This document shows positions 34,708 to 44,528 of a DNA stretch of 64,000 nucleotides, in pieces. Under the pieces are notes generated by a model. It did not search any database. It worked only from the letters and a program-made list of their open reading frames with translations, and had not been told where the DNA came from. This DNA comes from Maioricimonas rarisocia. GTDB taxonomy: Bacteria > Planctomycetota > Planctomycetia > Planctomycetales > Planctomycetaceae. Positions within the stretch are counted from its first letter, which is position 1. Every line of letters begins with the position of its first letter. Position numbers and translations under genes: made by a program. The stretch lies in assembly GCF_007747795.1 (NCBI RefSeq), contig NZ_CP036275.1, positions 4,642,001-4,706,000 of the forward strand, given 5' to 3'.

Positions 34708-36390
34708 CTAGGCAGGATCGCGGCCGAAGACCATCAGCGTGATATCGTCGTTCTGGGGGCGTCCGTTGGCATGCCTGGCGACGTCCTCCCGGATGGCGGC
34801 CCCCAGGGCACCCACCTCCGACGTCGAGGACTTCACGAAGTCGCGCAGCCGCGGCAGACCGTACAGCTCGTTCTCGAAGTTCATCGCTTCCGAGACGCCG
34901 TCGGTATAGATGACAACGGTTTCGCCCGGCTCGATCTTCCGTTCGACCATTTCGAACGGGAATCCTTCCATCACACCCAGTGGAATCCCGACGGAGTCTT
35001 CCGGGAATTCCTCGATCTCTCCGTCGGGGCGGAAGACCATCGGTGACATGTGTCCCGCATTGACCACCGACAGCCGGTGGTTCTTCGTGTCCAGCATGAT
35101 GTACACGAATGTGACGAAGCGGCCTTCGATCGCCTTGGCACACATGTGATCGTTGATGCGGGCGACGGCCTCGTCGGCCTTCTTGACGAAGTCGACGGTC
35201 GAACGCACGACGCTGGACAGTCGTGACATCACCAGTGAGGCCGGGACCCCCTTGCCGGCGACATCGCCGAACGCCAGGCACATCACCCCGTCGGGAAGCG
35301 GAATCACGTCGTAGTAATCGCCTCCAACAGCCTGGGCGGCTTCGTACGAGGCAAAGAAGCTGTAACCCGGAATGTCGTCGGGCATCTGCTCGGGCAGCAG
35401 CGATCGCTGGACATTCCGGGCGATCTGCATTTCGCTGTCCTGCTTCTGCTTTTCAACGTACGAAGCGAGCAGTCGGGCGCTCTCGAAGGAGAGCGCGGCC
35501 TGACCGGCGACCGCGATCATGATGTCCAGGTCGTCCTTGCGGAACTGGCTGATCGGGTTCTGTGTATCGATGTTGATGATCCCCATCGGCTCTCCGGAGA
35601 GGCTGAGCATCGGGGCACACATCATCGATCGAATCGTCAGGGCGGAAATCGACTCGCTGGCCTGGAAGCGTTCGTCGCTGGCGGCGTCGGCCGAGAGGAT
35701 CGCCTTCTTGTTTTCGAGGACCTGGCTGAGGATCGTGCGGCTGAGTTTGACCGAGTCGTCCTTGTCGGAGCGGCGGTGTTTGACCGCCCGGGGAATCATC
35801 TCGCCGGACGTCTCGTCGCGCAACAGAATGCAGCCACGGTCGGCGTGCGGGAAGACGTCGAAGAGCGTATCGAGGATGCGGGGCAGCATCGTCTGCATGT
35901 CGAGCGTACCGGCCAGCGACCGGCTGATCTCGAGCACCGCTTTGAGCTTGGCCTGCGGCTGCACGTCGAGCAGGCCGAAACCTTCGGCATTGTCGACGGC
36001 CCCCATAATGGTGGAGTGCGAATCGTCGCGGGTGATCTCGACGCCGCCAACCGGGGCGGTCTGGAGAATGCCGGAGGAGCTTGTGTCCAGTTCGGCGGGC
36101 GGATTGTCGACTTCGAACCGAAGCAGGATCGGCCCCAGCTTGATGCGGTCGCCGTGGGTGAGCGGGGTCGGCTCGGTGATCCGCTTGCCGTTGACGTACG
36201 AGCCGTTACCGCTGCCCAGATCCTCGATCAGGACATTCTCGCCCTGGATCGTGACCCGGGCGTGATTGCGCGAGACCATATTTGACTGCAGCTGGATGTC
36301 GCACTCGGGGAGGCGGCCCAGCATGGTCGACTCGCGTGACAGCTCGTACGGGAGTGCTTCTCCCCCCTGCAGCAGAACAAGCTTGGCCAT
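34708..36390 (-). CDS. FHA-GAF-SpoIIE/PP2C-type protein phosphatase
   Basis: A 560-residue cytoplasmic protein. An FHA domain (about 1-100; [25 protein letters not shown]) binds phosphothreonine. A GAF domain (about 145-315) senses small ligands or binds partners. A SpoIIE-like PP2C phosphatase domain (about 340-555) has [15 protein letters not shown] and Y-T-D-G-V-S-E-A, with the metal-binding Asp residues present. Such proteins dephosphorylate anti-sigma-factor antagonists and so switch stress sigma factors on. No anti-sigma partner is adjacent. It is followed 22 bases upstream on the map by the uronate-isomerase-like gene on the same strand, which may be co-transcribed. Confidence 0.9.
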   Translation of the reverse strand: MAKLVLLQGGEALPYELSRESTMLGRLPECDIQLQSNMVSRNHARVTIQGENVLIEDLGSGNGSYVNGKRITEPTPLTHGDRIKLGPILLRFEVDNPPAELDTSSSGILQTAPVGGVEITRDDSHSTIMGAVDNAEGFGLLDVQPQAKLKAVLEISRSLAGTLDMQTMLPRILDTLFDVFPHADRGCILLRDETSGEMIPRAVKHRRSDKDDSVKLSRTILSQVLENKKAILSADAASDERFQASESISALTIRSMMCAPMLSLSGEPMGIINIDTQNPISQFRKDDLDIMIAVAGQAALSFESARLLASYVEKQKQDSEMQIARNVQRSLLPEQMPDDIPGYSFFASYEAAQAVGGDYYDVIPLPDGVMCLAFGDVAGKGVPASLVMSRLSSVVRSTVDFVKKADEAVARINDHMCAKAIEGRFVTFVYIMLDTKNHRLSVVNAGHMSPMVFRPDGEIEEFPEDSVGIPLGVMEGFPFEMVERKIEPGETVVIYTDGVSEAMNFENELYGLPRLRDFVKSSTSEVGALGAAIREDVARHANGRPQNDDITLMVFGRDPA

Positions 36391-36412
36391 GATCGGTCCC
36401 GTACTGGCGCCC

Positions 36413-37696
36413 TCAGTTCACGCCGAAAATCCGCTCGACGTTGCCACGGAGGAGCTGCTGTCCGAATTGAATCGCCCGGCTCTCCGACCAGCCGCGGCCC
36501 TGGACGAAATCACCGGCGAGAACGCCGGCAAGTACCCGACGATACATGCGGAATTTCGGCAGCGCGAACTCCAGCTTGTACATGTCGCTGTAGTAGCCGA
36601 TCTGCTTGTTGCGGGGAACCGCTTCCAGCCGGCTCCGCGTGTCCTGCTCGATGTAGGTCGGAATGTTCGAATACCACCAGTGACCGTTGGTCACGACGTT
36701 CGGAAAGATCCATGCGTAGCTGACCAGCTCGTGGTTGCTGGTCTGGCCGAGCACGGAAATCGGAAACGTCACCTTCGGAAACGCGTTGAACAGTTCCCGG
36801 TACTGAATGAGCGAGACCCGCTTGTCGAACAGGTCCTGCCCCTGGTACACGCCCGACGGGTAGACCGCCCGGTTGACGCCGATCATCAGGTCGAACGGCA
36901 GTTTGTATTCGGAGCAGAACTCGGCGAGTGTCCAGAAGACGAACCGGCTGACCGTGGCGGCCTCCTCGGCTGCGAGTTCATCGCCGCCTGCCAGCCGCTG
37001 GATCAGCGGATCGACCGTCCCCGTCGTCACCGGTGCCGGGGAGAAATCGGGCGGAATCGAGATGGCACAGGCCCGGGCTCCGTTGCGGACGAAATGATCG
37101 AACAGCTTTCCGCAGGCCAGGACGACGGACGCTGCGTCACCAACGTCGATGCCGGTCGCCTTCTCGAGACGCTGTCGCGTTGATGCCTTGCCGAGGTGAA
37201 AAACGAGATCGTCGGTCCGCAGGCAGGGAATGTAGCGGTCGGTGTCGAAGCCCTCGAGCGGATCGTCGAAGTCGTTGGTGAGAAACACCTTTTCGAGCCG
37301 CGAGTGCCGCAGGACCTGATCTTCCCAGTCCTCCTCGGCCATCTTCTGCTGGGACGAATCGTACAGGGCTTCCCAGTTGCCGGCGTCGATGGTCTCGCCT
37401 TCGAATCCAAAGAACTCGCGGCAGATGTCCAGCAGCCAGCTGAGCTGGATCGTGTTGTCCAGGTGTGCAAGCCCTTCGACGAGCCGCCCGACTTTCTCCT
37501 TTGGCGAGATGCCTGGCTCTTCGATGTGCTCGCGGGGCATGCCGGCCGAGTGGGCCAACTCGGTGTAATAGTGGTAGCCCATGATGTCCGCGAGCGTGGT
37601 CGAGGCAGCCGCATGCGGATTGATGTGCGTGTGCGGATCGATGAGCGTGATCGATTCGAGTTCCTGGAAGATCCGTTCGCGAAGTTGGTCGCTCAT
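36413..37696 (-). CDS. Uronate isomerase (UxaC)-like amidohydrolase
   Basis: A 427-residue protein. The N-terminal strand ends in D-P-H-T-H-I-N, giving the H22-x-H24 metal pair of the amidohydrolase superfamily. The sequence fits the glucuronate-isomerase group: T-H-I-N-P-H-A-A, a long helical insert, and C-terminal S-Y-A-W-I-F-P-N-V and G-N-V-E-R-I-F-G. True UxaC converts glucuronate to fructuronate. No uronate pathway genes are near, and several planctomycete relatives are uncharacterised, so the substrate remains open. It lies 22 bases before the phosphatase gene on the same strand. Confidence 0.7.
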   Translation of the reverse strand: MSDQLRERIFQELESITLIDPHTHINPHAAASTTLADIMGYHYYTELAHSAGMPREHIEEPGISPKEKVGRLVEGLAHLDNTIQLSWLLDICREFFGFEGETIDAGNWEALYDSSQQKMAEEDWEDQVLRHSRLEKVFLTNDFDDPLEGFDTDRYIPCLRTDDLVFHLGKASTRQRLEKATGIDVGDAASVVLACGKLFDHFVRNGARACAISIPPDFSPAPVTTGTVDPLIQRLAGGDELAAEEAATVSRFVFWTLAEFCSEYKLPFDLMIGVNRAVYPSGVYQGQDLFDKRVSLIQYRELFNAFPKVTFPISVLGQTSNHELVSYAWIFPNVVTNGHWWYSNIPTYIEQDTRSRLEAVPRNKQIGYYSDMYKLEFALPKFRMYRRVLAGVLAGDFVQGRGWSESRAIQFGQQLLRGNVERIFGVN

Positions 37697-37948
37697 CAGC
37701 AGCTTGCCCCGTCCTGGCTGGGTCTACCTCAGGTCTCTTCGGCCGGCCACGGGAACGATTCTTCCGCCCGTGCAGCCTGCAGGTCAGTCGTAACCGGGCT
37801 GATCGGGAGCGAGTCCGGCGCACGCGATCCACGCGACGACATGGCCGATGGCCGTCCGCAACCCGTTCACTCCACTGTTTCAACCCGAACGTCCTGCAGT
37901 TTCCCCGCTGGCCGGGATGGTTGCAAGCATCCGCGACGAAAGACCAGA

Positions 37949-40846
37949 TTAAGGTCCGGAAGCACTAACGGTCGTGTCGGTCGTGGCAGGCGGCTCGAAG
38001 TTGGCGATCGACCGACCGTTGCTGCCGTCCCACACACGGATCACGCCGTCTTCCCCGGCCGCGACGACAAGAGATTCGTCGCGGGTTGCGGTCGCGGCAT
38101 ACACGAAGTCCTGCATACCGCCGAAACTCCGGTAGTTGCGACCATTTGCTGCCGTGTGGAACCGCACCGACTTGTCCCCCCCGCAGCTGATCAGATTGTC
38201 GGTGACGCCCACATAGGCGATCGACGTCACCTGCTTGGAGTAGCTGGAGATCGTTCGCTGCTGTTCGCCGGTCTCGAAGTTCCAGATCTTGATGGCATTG
38301 TCCGCCCCGGCCGTGGCCAGGGCACTGCCGTCCCCTTTCCAGGCCACGCCCAGCACGTGGCTTGTATGTCCCTCGTACGAGCGGATGTGTTCGCCCGAGG
38401 CGGCATCGAACGCTTTGACGAACTTGTCGGCTGCGCCGGACAGGATGAATCGTCCGTCACGCGAAAACTCGACGTCGAACACCGAGTCGCTGTGGGCATC
38501 CTCGATTTCGCGGACGAGTGAACGCTGCTCGACGTCCCAGACCAGCAGCTCGCCGCCACGTGACGGTTCGCCACCTCCCGAAACGATCTGCCGGCCATCC
38601 GGACTGAAGTCCAGGCAGAGCACGCGGTCTTCGATCGGCGATTCGCTGATGTCGAGCGGATTGTCCGCCTTGGCTCCCAGCGTCGCGAGGAGCTTCCAGG
38701 TCGGCCGCGTGTCCCAGACAGTGACCTGAGATGCCTGCGACCCCGAAATGAGCGTCCCGGCAGGTCCGAACGCCAGTCCCCGGACCGGCTGCTCGTGTCC
38801 TGCCAGCGTGTCCAGGTGCTGTCCCGACTCGGCGTGCCAGAGATGAATGGTCCCGCTGTCGCCAGCCGTCGCGAGCGTTCGTCCATCGTCTGCGAAGGCA
38901 ATGGCGTGGACCGGCGCCGGGGCTTCGGACTGAACCTTCTTCGCGGCGGCGAGTTGCTCGTCGACTTCCTTCTGGTACGCCTGGGCGGCTTCGAGCTGCT
39001 TCTTCCGCTCTTCGACCCGCTGCTTCGAATTGACCAGTGCCTCTTCGGTCAGCTTGACGGCCCGCTCGGCGGAGACGACGGCGTCGTTTGCCTTGTCCCG
39101 CTCTTCGGTCGCCTTCGTGAGTGCCGTGTCGGCGTCGGCCTTCTTCTTTTTCAGTCCTTCGTCTTCCGGCTTCGCTTCCAGCTCGGTGGCAGCGGCTTTC
39201 GCCTTCTCTTCGACTTCCTGACGTTTCTTTTCCGCCTCGGCGAGTGCCTTGTCGGCGGCTTCCTTCTGCTCCTTGGCCTTCTTGACCGCTTCTTCGCGGC
39301 TGGTGACGTCCTTCTCCGCGGCCTTGAAGGCGGCATCCGCCAAAGCGGCCTGCGACTTGGCGACCGCCTGCTCGTCCGTCAGTGCAATCACCTGCGCGTC
39401 TTCCGCCGGCGTCCCCTTGATCTCGGCCCGCTGCTTGTTGTCGCGGCCCCAGACGCGGACCAGTTTGTTCGTGCCTCCACCGGCAACGAGCGAACCATCC
39501 GGACTGACGGCCACCGACTCCACCGGACCACCGAGCCCCTGCGAGAAGAGCTGCTTGCCGTCGGCCAGGTTCCAGATGCGGACGGTCCCGTCCTGACTGC
39601 CGGAGATGATCTCGTTTGCGGCGGCGGGATTCGCCGTCAGCGCCAGAACGGCCCCTCCATGCCCGGTGATCGCCCGGACCGGCTCGACCGGCTTCTTCGC
39701 CTCTTCCGCTGGTGTTTCGGCCTCCTGATCCTCTTCCGTTGCGGGTTGAGGGACATTCCAGACACGAATCTGGTTGTCGGCATGGCCGCTGGCGATCAGC
39801 TTGCCGTCGGCACTGAACGTGACCGACTTGATCTCGGCCGGCGTTGCGAGCGTTGCCACCTCGGCACCGCTGGCGGCATTCCAGACTTTGAGGGATTTGT
39901 CATCGGAAGCCGTGACCAGCAGCGCAGCGTCCGGTGAAAACGCGACCCCGTTGACCTTCGCCGAGTGACCGGCCAGGTTGGCGACGGTCTGTCCGTTGGA
40001 GAGGTTCCAGACGCGAACCTGGTTGTTCTCCAGACTCGCCGCGGCAAGGGTTGCATCGGCGGAGACAGCGACGGCTACGACGGGAGCATCGGTCGCGAAC
40101 TGGTTCTGTTGCACGTTCTGCTGCCGTTGCCACAGCTTGATGACCCGGTAGCCTCCCGAGGCGAGCAGGTTCCCGTCGGGGCTGAAGGCCAGCGAGTGCA
40201 CGAAGTCCCGGTGAGCGACACCCGAGCCGTACAGCGGCTGGCCATCCTCGCGGACCAGCGTGGCCAGTGCCGGATCGGTCAGCCGGGTGAGCAGCTCGCG
40301 GGCGGGCAGATCGTACAGTTCGATCCGGTTGGCCCGGCCGGCCGCGACGCGACGCGCCGACTTGTCGAGTGCGAGACTGTAAACGGCGGTGAGCGTCTCG
40401 GGGATCGGCTGCCAGTTCATCGTGGTCGATGCCGGCGGAGCCGTGCTCCCCTTCGCCCCTTCCTGAATCCACTTCTGCAGCAGACCGACTTCGGCCGGCG
40501 TTAACGCCTTGGCGGCCGCCTTGTTGGGGAGCGGCGGCATGACCGGTTCGTCGGCACGGGCGGCAAGCAGATAGACGAGGCTCTCGTCCGGCTTGCCCGG
40601 GACGACGGCTTCACCACTCGCCCCACCTTTGAGCATGGCGGGGACGTTTTCGAGGATCAGGTCGTTCTCGGCGGTGGCCTCGTTGTGGCAGGCCAGACAC
40701 TTGCTCTCGAGGATCGGGAAGATGTCGCGGGCGAAGTCGACGGGACGGTCGAGATTCGGCGGGACGGGCACGATCGCTTCCTGAGCACGGGCCGGAAGCC
40801 CCTGCAGCAGCAGAGTCGTTACCACAGCGATCAGAACAGTACGCAT
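37949..40846 (-). CDS. Secreted PSCyt1-type cytochrome / WD40 protein with coiled-coil insert
   Basis: A 965-residue protein with a signal peptide (cleavage near A-R-A, residue 21). Residues 36-110 form a planctomycete cytochrome-C-like domain with C50-x2-C53-H54. A first group of WD40 repeats (about 145-480; H-S-L-A-F-S-P-D-G and I-K-L-W motifs) is interrupted by a coiled coil of about 150 residues (490-640). A second WD40 group runs to the end. The heme motif indicates covalent heme c in the periplasm, and the propellers suggest a binding scaffold. GGAGAAAC precedes the start. The gene is the last of a three-gene set with the PPC and DUF1549/DUF1553 proteins, which recur together in planctomycetes. 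Confidence 0.82.
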   Translation of the reverse strand: MRTVLIAVVTTLLLQGLPARAQEAIVPVPPNLDRPVDFARDIFPILESKCLACHNEATAENDLILENVPAMLKGGASGEAVVPGKPDESLVYLLAARADEPVMPPLPNKAAAKALTPAEVGLLQKWIQEGAKGSTAPPASTTMNWQPIPETLTAVYSLALDKSARRVAAGRANRIELYDLPARELLTRLTDPALATLVREDGQPLYGSGVAHRDFVHSLAFSPDGNLLASGGYRVIKLWQRQQNVQQNQFATDAPVVAVAVSADATLAAASLENNQVRVWNLSNGQTVANLAGHSAKVNGVAFSPDAALLVTASDDKSLKVWNAASGAEVATLATPAEIKSVTFSADGKLIASGHADNQIRVWNVPQPATEEDQEAETPAEEAKKPVEPVRAITGHGGAVLALTANPAAANEIISGSQDGTVRIWNLADGKQLFSQGLGGPVESVAVSPDGSLVAGGGTNKLVRVWGRDNKQRAEIKGTPAEDAQVIALTDEQAVAKSQAALADAAFKAAEKDVTSREEAVKKAKEQKEAADKALAEAEKKRQEVEEKAKAAATELEAKPEDEGLKKKKADADTALTKATEERDKANDAVVSAERAVKLTEEALVNSKQRVEERKKQLEAAQAYQKEVDEQLAAAKKVQSEAPAPVHAIAFADDGRTLATAGDSGTIHLWHAESGQHLDTLAGHEQPVRGLAFGPAGTLISGSQASQVTVWDTRPTWKLLATLGAKADNPLDISESPIEDRVLCLDFSPDGRQIVSGGGEPSRGGELLVWDVEQRSLVREIEDAHSDSVFDVEFSRDGRFILSGAADKFVKAFDAASGEHIRSYEGHTSHVLGVAWKGDGSALATAGADNAIKIWNFETGEQQRTISSYSKQVTSIAYVGVTDNLISCGGDKSVRFHTAANGRNYRSFGGMQDFVYAATATRDESLVVAAGEDGVIRVWDGSNGRSIANFEPPATTDTTVSASGP

Positions 40847-40912
40847 TCGATGTTTCTCCGGATGAGCGACGGCGGCGACCCGCCCCGTCGGATATCTGCT
40901 GTGTGAGCAGGA

Positions 40913-43900
40913 TTATTCGGCAACCTTGAGCGTGACCGGGACGTCCACAGCTGCCTTGCCGTCGAAGTCCATCGTGGCCCGGATCACCATGTTTTCCAGC
41001 TGGCCCAGCGTGGCGTCGCCGGCGGCGGTGATCTTGAGGACGCCTTCGGTCTGATCGGCGGGAATCGTGACCGGATCGGCGGCGAGGCCGACCGCGACGG
41101 GGTTCTCCGGCAGCGTCAACTGAACCGGTCCCGTGAAGCCGTTCTGCCGGGTGACCGTCACCTTGATCTCAATGGCTGCACCCCGTTTGAGGGCTCCACC
41201 TCCGGGAACACCGGCAGCCAGCTTGACCGGTGCCGGGTGGACCGTGATGACCACGGGAGTGCTGGGGGGAGTGAAGTTGACCTTTTTGGGCTGAGCGGCC
41301 TTCTCGGCATCCTGGAACTGCTTCTCGGCGGCCTTCCTTGCCTCTTCCAGCGTTTTGGTCTGCTGCGTGGCCTGAGCTTCCGCATCAGTCGCGGCTTTCT
41401 GCGCCTGGTCGGCGGCAGTCTTCGTTTTCTCTGCTTCGGCAACCTTACCGTTCAGGGAGGTCGACTGTTCATTGGCTTTCGCTACGGCCTGTTCGGTGTC
41501 GGCGACCGACTTCGCGGCAGCGGTGGCCGCTTCATCGGCCTTCTGTTTGGCCGTTGTTGCCTCCTGAACCGCCTGCTCGGCCTGAGCGACCGTCTGCTTG
41601 AGGTCTTCGTTCTCCGCATCTGCTTCGGCCGCCGTGCGGGCATCGGCCAGCGATGTCTCGGCAGATTTGAGTGCTTCCGCGGCATTGGCGGCAGCCGTCT
41701 GTGCCTGCTTGAGGGCTTCCTGTGACTTCTTCAGCTCGGCCTGAGCGGCCTGCAGCTGCTGGCTGGCCTTCGTCTGCTCCGCCTGAAGCTTCGTCAGTGC
41801 CTCGGCGGCCTGCTTTGCTTCAGCAATCGCCTTGTTCTTTGCGGCCGTCGCCTCCGCCTGAGCTTTCTTCGCGGCTTCCGCTGCAGCGGTGGCGGCATCG
41901 AACGCCTGCTTGAGACGTTCAGCCTTCTGCGGATTGCGGCGATAGTTCACCTGCGCCTGCGACTGCAACCAGATCGTGTACGTTCCCGGCGGCGCATTAT
42001 CCTTTACGAAGATGCGGACCAGCTGATCGCCTCGCCCTTTGTCAATCGCATCCGCTTTGACGTCGATGTTCGCGTTCTTCGGCAGCCCGTTGACGGTCAG
42101 CTTGACCTGCTCGTCGAATCCATCGCGACGGACGAGATCCATCGGGACCAGGATCTGCCGGCTCTGGTTGGCGTCCACTTCGAAGACATCCGTCTTCACC
42201 TGGAACGGCGACGCTTCCGGCATCACCGACAGCACGAAGTCATCCGCCAGTCGGGCCTCGGCAGGATTGTTCCCCTGCTGGCTCCAGACGACGGTGCCGG
42301 CACGGGCCATCCGCTTCAGTTCCCGGCGGGCATCCTGTCGCGCTTTCTCTGCAGCCTGCAGGGCCGCGGTGGCATCGGCGACGCTCTTCTCGCCGGCAGC
42401 CAGTTTCCCGGCGGCTTCCTGCTGCGTTTTCTGAGCAGCCTCGAGTGCCTGCTCGGCCTGGGCCAGCTTTTGCTTGAGACCTTCATCGTCCGGTTTTTCC
42501 TCGGACGCCTTGCGGGCCGCATCACGCTGGTTGGTGAGCTCGGTGACCTTCTTCGCCGCTTCGTCGGCTGCTTTCCGGAGGTCGGGAAGCGCCTTGTTGG
42601 CTGCATCGAGAGCAGCCCGCGCTGCCTCTTCCTGTTTGACGGCTGCCGGATCGTCGACCCAGGCGGAACCGGTGATGCGAACCGCCTGCGTGCCAGCAGA
42701 CGCGCCGTCCGTGGTGGTCAATGTCAGCAGCGTGCTGTTGTCCTTCTCACCGATGGTCGTACCGGGACATTGAAGGCCCTCGGGAAGATTTTCGGCCGTC
42801 ACACGGACCGGGCCGGCGAATCCGTCCCGTCGGAAGGCAAGCACGTTGACCGCGAAGTTGTCCCCCTGGCGGAGTCCGACCGGCCAGGTTTGTCCGGCTG
42901 TTGGCGCGGCAGGAACGAGCACGAGCCGGAAGTCCGGCTGCTCCTCGCGGATCGCCAGGCGGTAGATCAGCGAGGGGTTGCCGCGGGACTCCCAATACCG
43001 GTCGCGAATGGTGACGCGGTACTTGCCGTCGGCGGGAATCTGCAGGCGCCACGCGGGATCGTCGGTGTGGGTATCGAAGACGTTCTGCAGCAGATTGGTG
43101 CCGGTGTCGTCCTGTGCGGTGAGCCGCTTGGCCTGTTCGTTGCCGTTGCCATCGACTGTGATCTGCTCGACGACCACATACGGATCGGCCGACGTTCCCA
43201 GTCGCTGGCCGAAGGCCTCGATCCAGTACACCTGGCCCGCCTTCGCTTCGAAGGTGAACACGTCCTGGTCGGCCCGCGAACCGAACTGGCCGGTGATCTC
43301 GCAGGGGACGGCAACGGACTGAGCGGCATCCGCGGCGTCATTCGGTTCGGCCTCGGTGAGCGCCGGCGCCGACGACAGGAAGATTCGCAAAGGATTCGAC
43401 TGGCCTTCGGGGGATTCGAACCGGTACGAGAAACCGTCGACCGACGAGTGGACCGAGTCGACGCGATGGTCCATCGCCGGCAGGTCGTCCAGCTTTGGAA
43501 TGGCGATGTCGGTTTCGAGTCGTTCGAGCGGGACGCCGTCAACGTCCAGGTCGGTGGGCTGTCCACCCGGAAGATTGACGCCGTACAAGGCAAACCGCGA
43601 GGTTGTCCCCGGCAGTCCCGATGCCGGCAGGCTATACGCGAGATGCGGACCCGTGTGCAGCTTCAGCCGATAGAAGTAGTCGTTGCCGTTGCGGTAGACG
43701 TGGTCGAAGACGCGCACCAGGTATTCGCCGTCCTGCGGCACCTCGTAGACCAGAACGGCATCACGGCCCCGGTCATTCCGGCTGACGCCCAGACGCTGCC
43801 TGCCGGTCGAATCGTACACCTCGATCGTCGGATCCATCCGCGAGTCGATCCGCTGAGCCTGGCAGTCAATGACGACCTTCTGCCCAGCAGTGAGCGTCGT

Positions 43901-44389
43901 GCGGAAGATGTCGACGTCGGTGCCACCATCCATTCGGCCGTTCAGAACGGTGTTCAGCTCGAGCGGACTGGCCTGATCGGGCGTGTTGTTCGTTTCGGCT
44001 TCGATGACTTCGGGCAGAGTCCCCACGACGAATCGCCGGGGATTGCTCGTCCCCCACAGGCCCGTTGTGCGGACGTCGTACATGCCTGGGGGAACGTCGG
44101 GGGCCACCTTGACGACAAACGTCTTGTCGACCGGCTGCGGCTGACCATTCACCTCCTGCATCTTCGGCTCGGCAGTGATGCCTGGATGGTTGAAGTGCAG
44201 GGCCGAGATCTCTTCGAGATCGTCGCCGGCGAGGATGCGAACCTCCGCTGTCGTTCCGATCTGAGCCCCGGGCGGGCTGATCGAATAGAGCCGGGTCTGC
44301 GGCAACTGGGCATGCAGAGGCAGCGTGCCGAGCAGAAACCAGGTGAAGACCGACAGCAGGGCGGGGCGGCAAATCAGAGCGCGAAGCAT
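40913..44389 (-). CDS. Secreted PPC-domain protein with long coiled-coil inserts
   Basis: A 1158-residue protein with a signal peptide ending near L-H-A. Two pre-peptidase C-terminal (PPC)-like domains have the usual E-x-E-x-N/N-D entries (E-A-E-T-N-N near 136; E-A-E-P-N-D near 348) and D-x-D-x-F segments. Ig-like strands follow. Two long coiled coils are inserted, at about 580-690 and 820-1050, both rich in Ala, Lys, Glu and Gln. A final Ig-like domain ends the protein. The coiled coils carry the K-P-D-D-E-G-L-K type motif also found in the neighbouring WD40 protein. It has no protease triad, so it is likely a structural or binding protein outside the cytoplasm. Confidence 0.75.
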   Translation of the reverse strand: MLRALICRPALLSVFTWFLLGTLPLHAQLPQTRLYSISPPGAQIGTTAEVRILAGDDLEEISALHFNHPGITAEPKMQEVNGQPQPVDKTFVVKVAPDVPPGMYDVRTTGLWGTSNPRRFVVGTLPEVIEAETNNTPDQASPLELNTVLNGRMDGGTDVDIFRTTLTAGQKVVIDCQAQRIDSRMDPTIEVYDSTGRQRLGVSRNDRGRDAVLVYEVPQDGEYLVRVFDHVYRNGNDYFYRLKLHTGPHLAYSLPASGLPGTTSRFALYGVNLPGGQPTDLDVDGVPLERLETDIAIPKLDDLPAMDHRVDSVHSSVDGFSYRFESPEGQSNPLRIFLSSAPALTEAEPNDAADAAQSVAVPCEITGQFGSRADQDVFTFEAKAGQVYWIEAFGQRLGTSADPYVVVEQITVDGNGNEQAKRLTAQDDTGTNLLQNVFDTHTDDPAWRLQIPADGKYRVTIRDRYWESRGNPSLIYRLAIREEQPDFRLVLVPAAPTAGQTWPVGLRQGDNFAVNVLAFRRDGFAGPVRVTAENLPEGLQCPGTTIGEKDNSTLLTLTTTDGASAGTQAVRITGSAWVDDPAAVKQEEAARAALDAANKALPDLRKAADEAAKKVTELTNQRDAARKASEEKPDDEGLKQKLAQAEQALEAAQKTQQEAAGKLAAGEKSVADATAALQAAEKARQDARRELKRMARAGTVVWSQQGNNPAEARLADDFVLSVMPEASPFQVKTDVFEVDANQSRQILVPMDLVRRDGFDEQVKLTVNGLPKNANIDVKADAIDKGRGDQLVRIFVKDNAPPGTYTIWLQSQAQVNYRRNPQKAERLKQAFDAATAAAEAAKKAQAEATAAKNKAIAEAKQAAEALTKLQAEQTKASQQLQAAQAELKKSQEALKQAQTAAANAAEALKSAETSLADARTAAEADAENEDLKQTVAQAEQAVQEATTAKQKADEAATAAAKSVADTEQAVAKANEQSTSLNGKVAEAEKTKTAADQAQKAATDAEAQATQQTKTLEEARKAAEKQFQDAEKAAQPKKVNFTPPSTPVVITVHPAPVKLAAGVPGGGALKRGAAIEIKVTVTRQNGFTGPVQLTLPENPVAVGLAADPVTIPADQTEGVLKITAAGDATLGQLENMVIRATMDFDGKAAVDVPVTLKVAE

Positions 44390-44412
44390 CAGGGCAACCT
44401 CAGCGCGGCAGG

Positions 44413-44470
44413 AAAAACCGGGCAGGCGGCAACGGGAGAGATGGATCTGTCCCGATCACGCCGCCTGCCC
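44413..44470 (-). terminator. Hairpin with T-run after the DUF1549/DUF1553 gene
   Basis: On the minus strand GGGCAGGCGG pairs with CCGCCTGCCC (44461-44470 with 44420-44429), and GGTTTTTCC follows. A smaller GGGACA/TCTCCC stem can form inside the loop. It lies between the first and second genes of the set, so it may reduce rather than stop read-through into the PPC gene. Confidence 0.55.
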
Positions 44471-44528
44471 ATGAGAAACAGTCCGCGGGGGGCTGGACGA
44501 AAGCCTGGCCCGCCACGCGGACGGCTGG

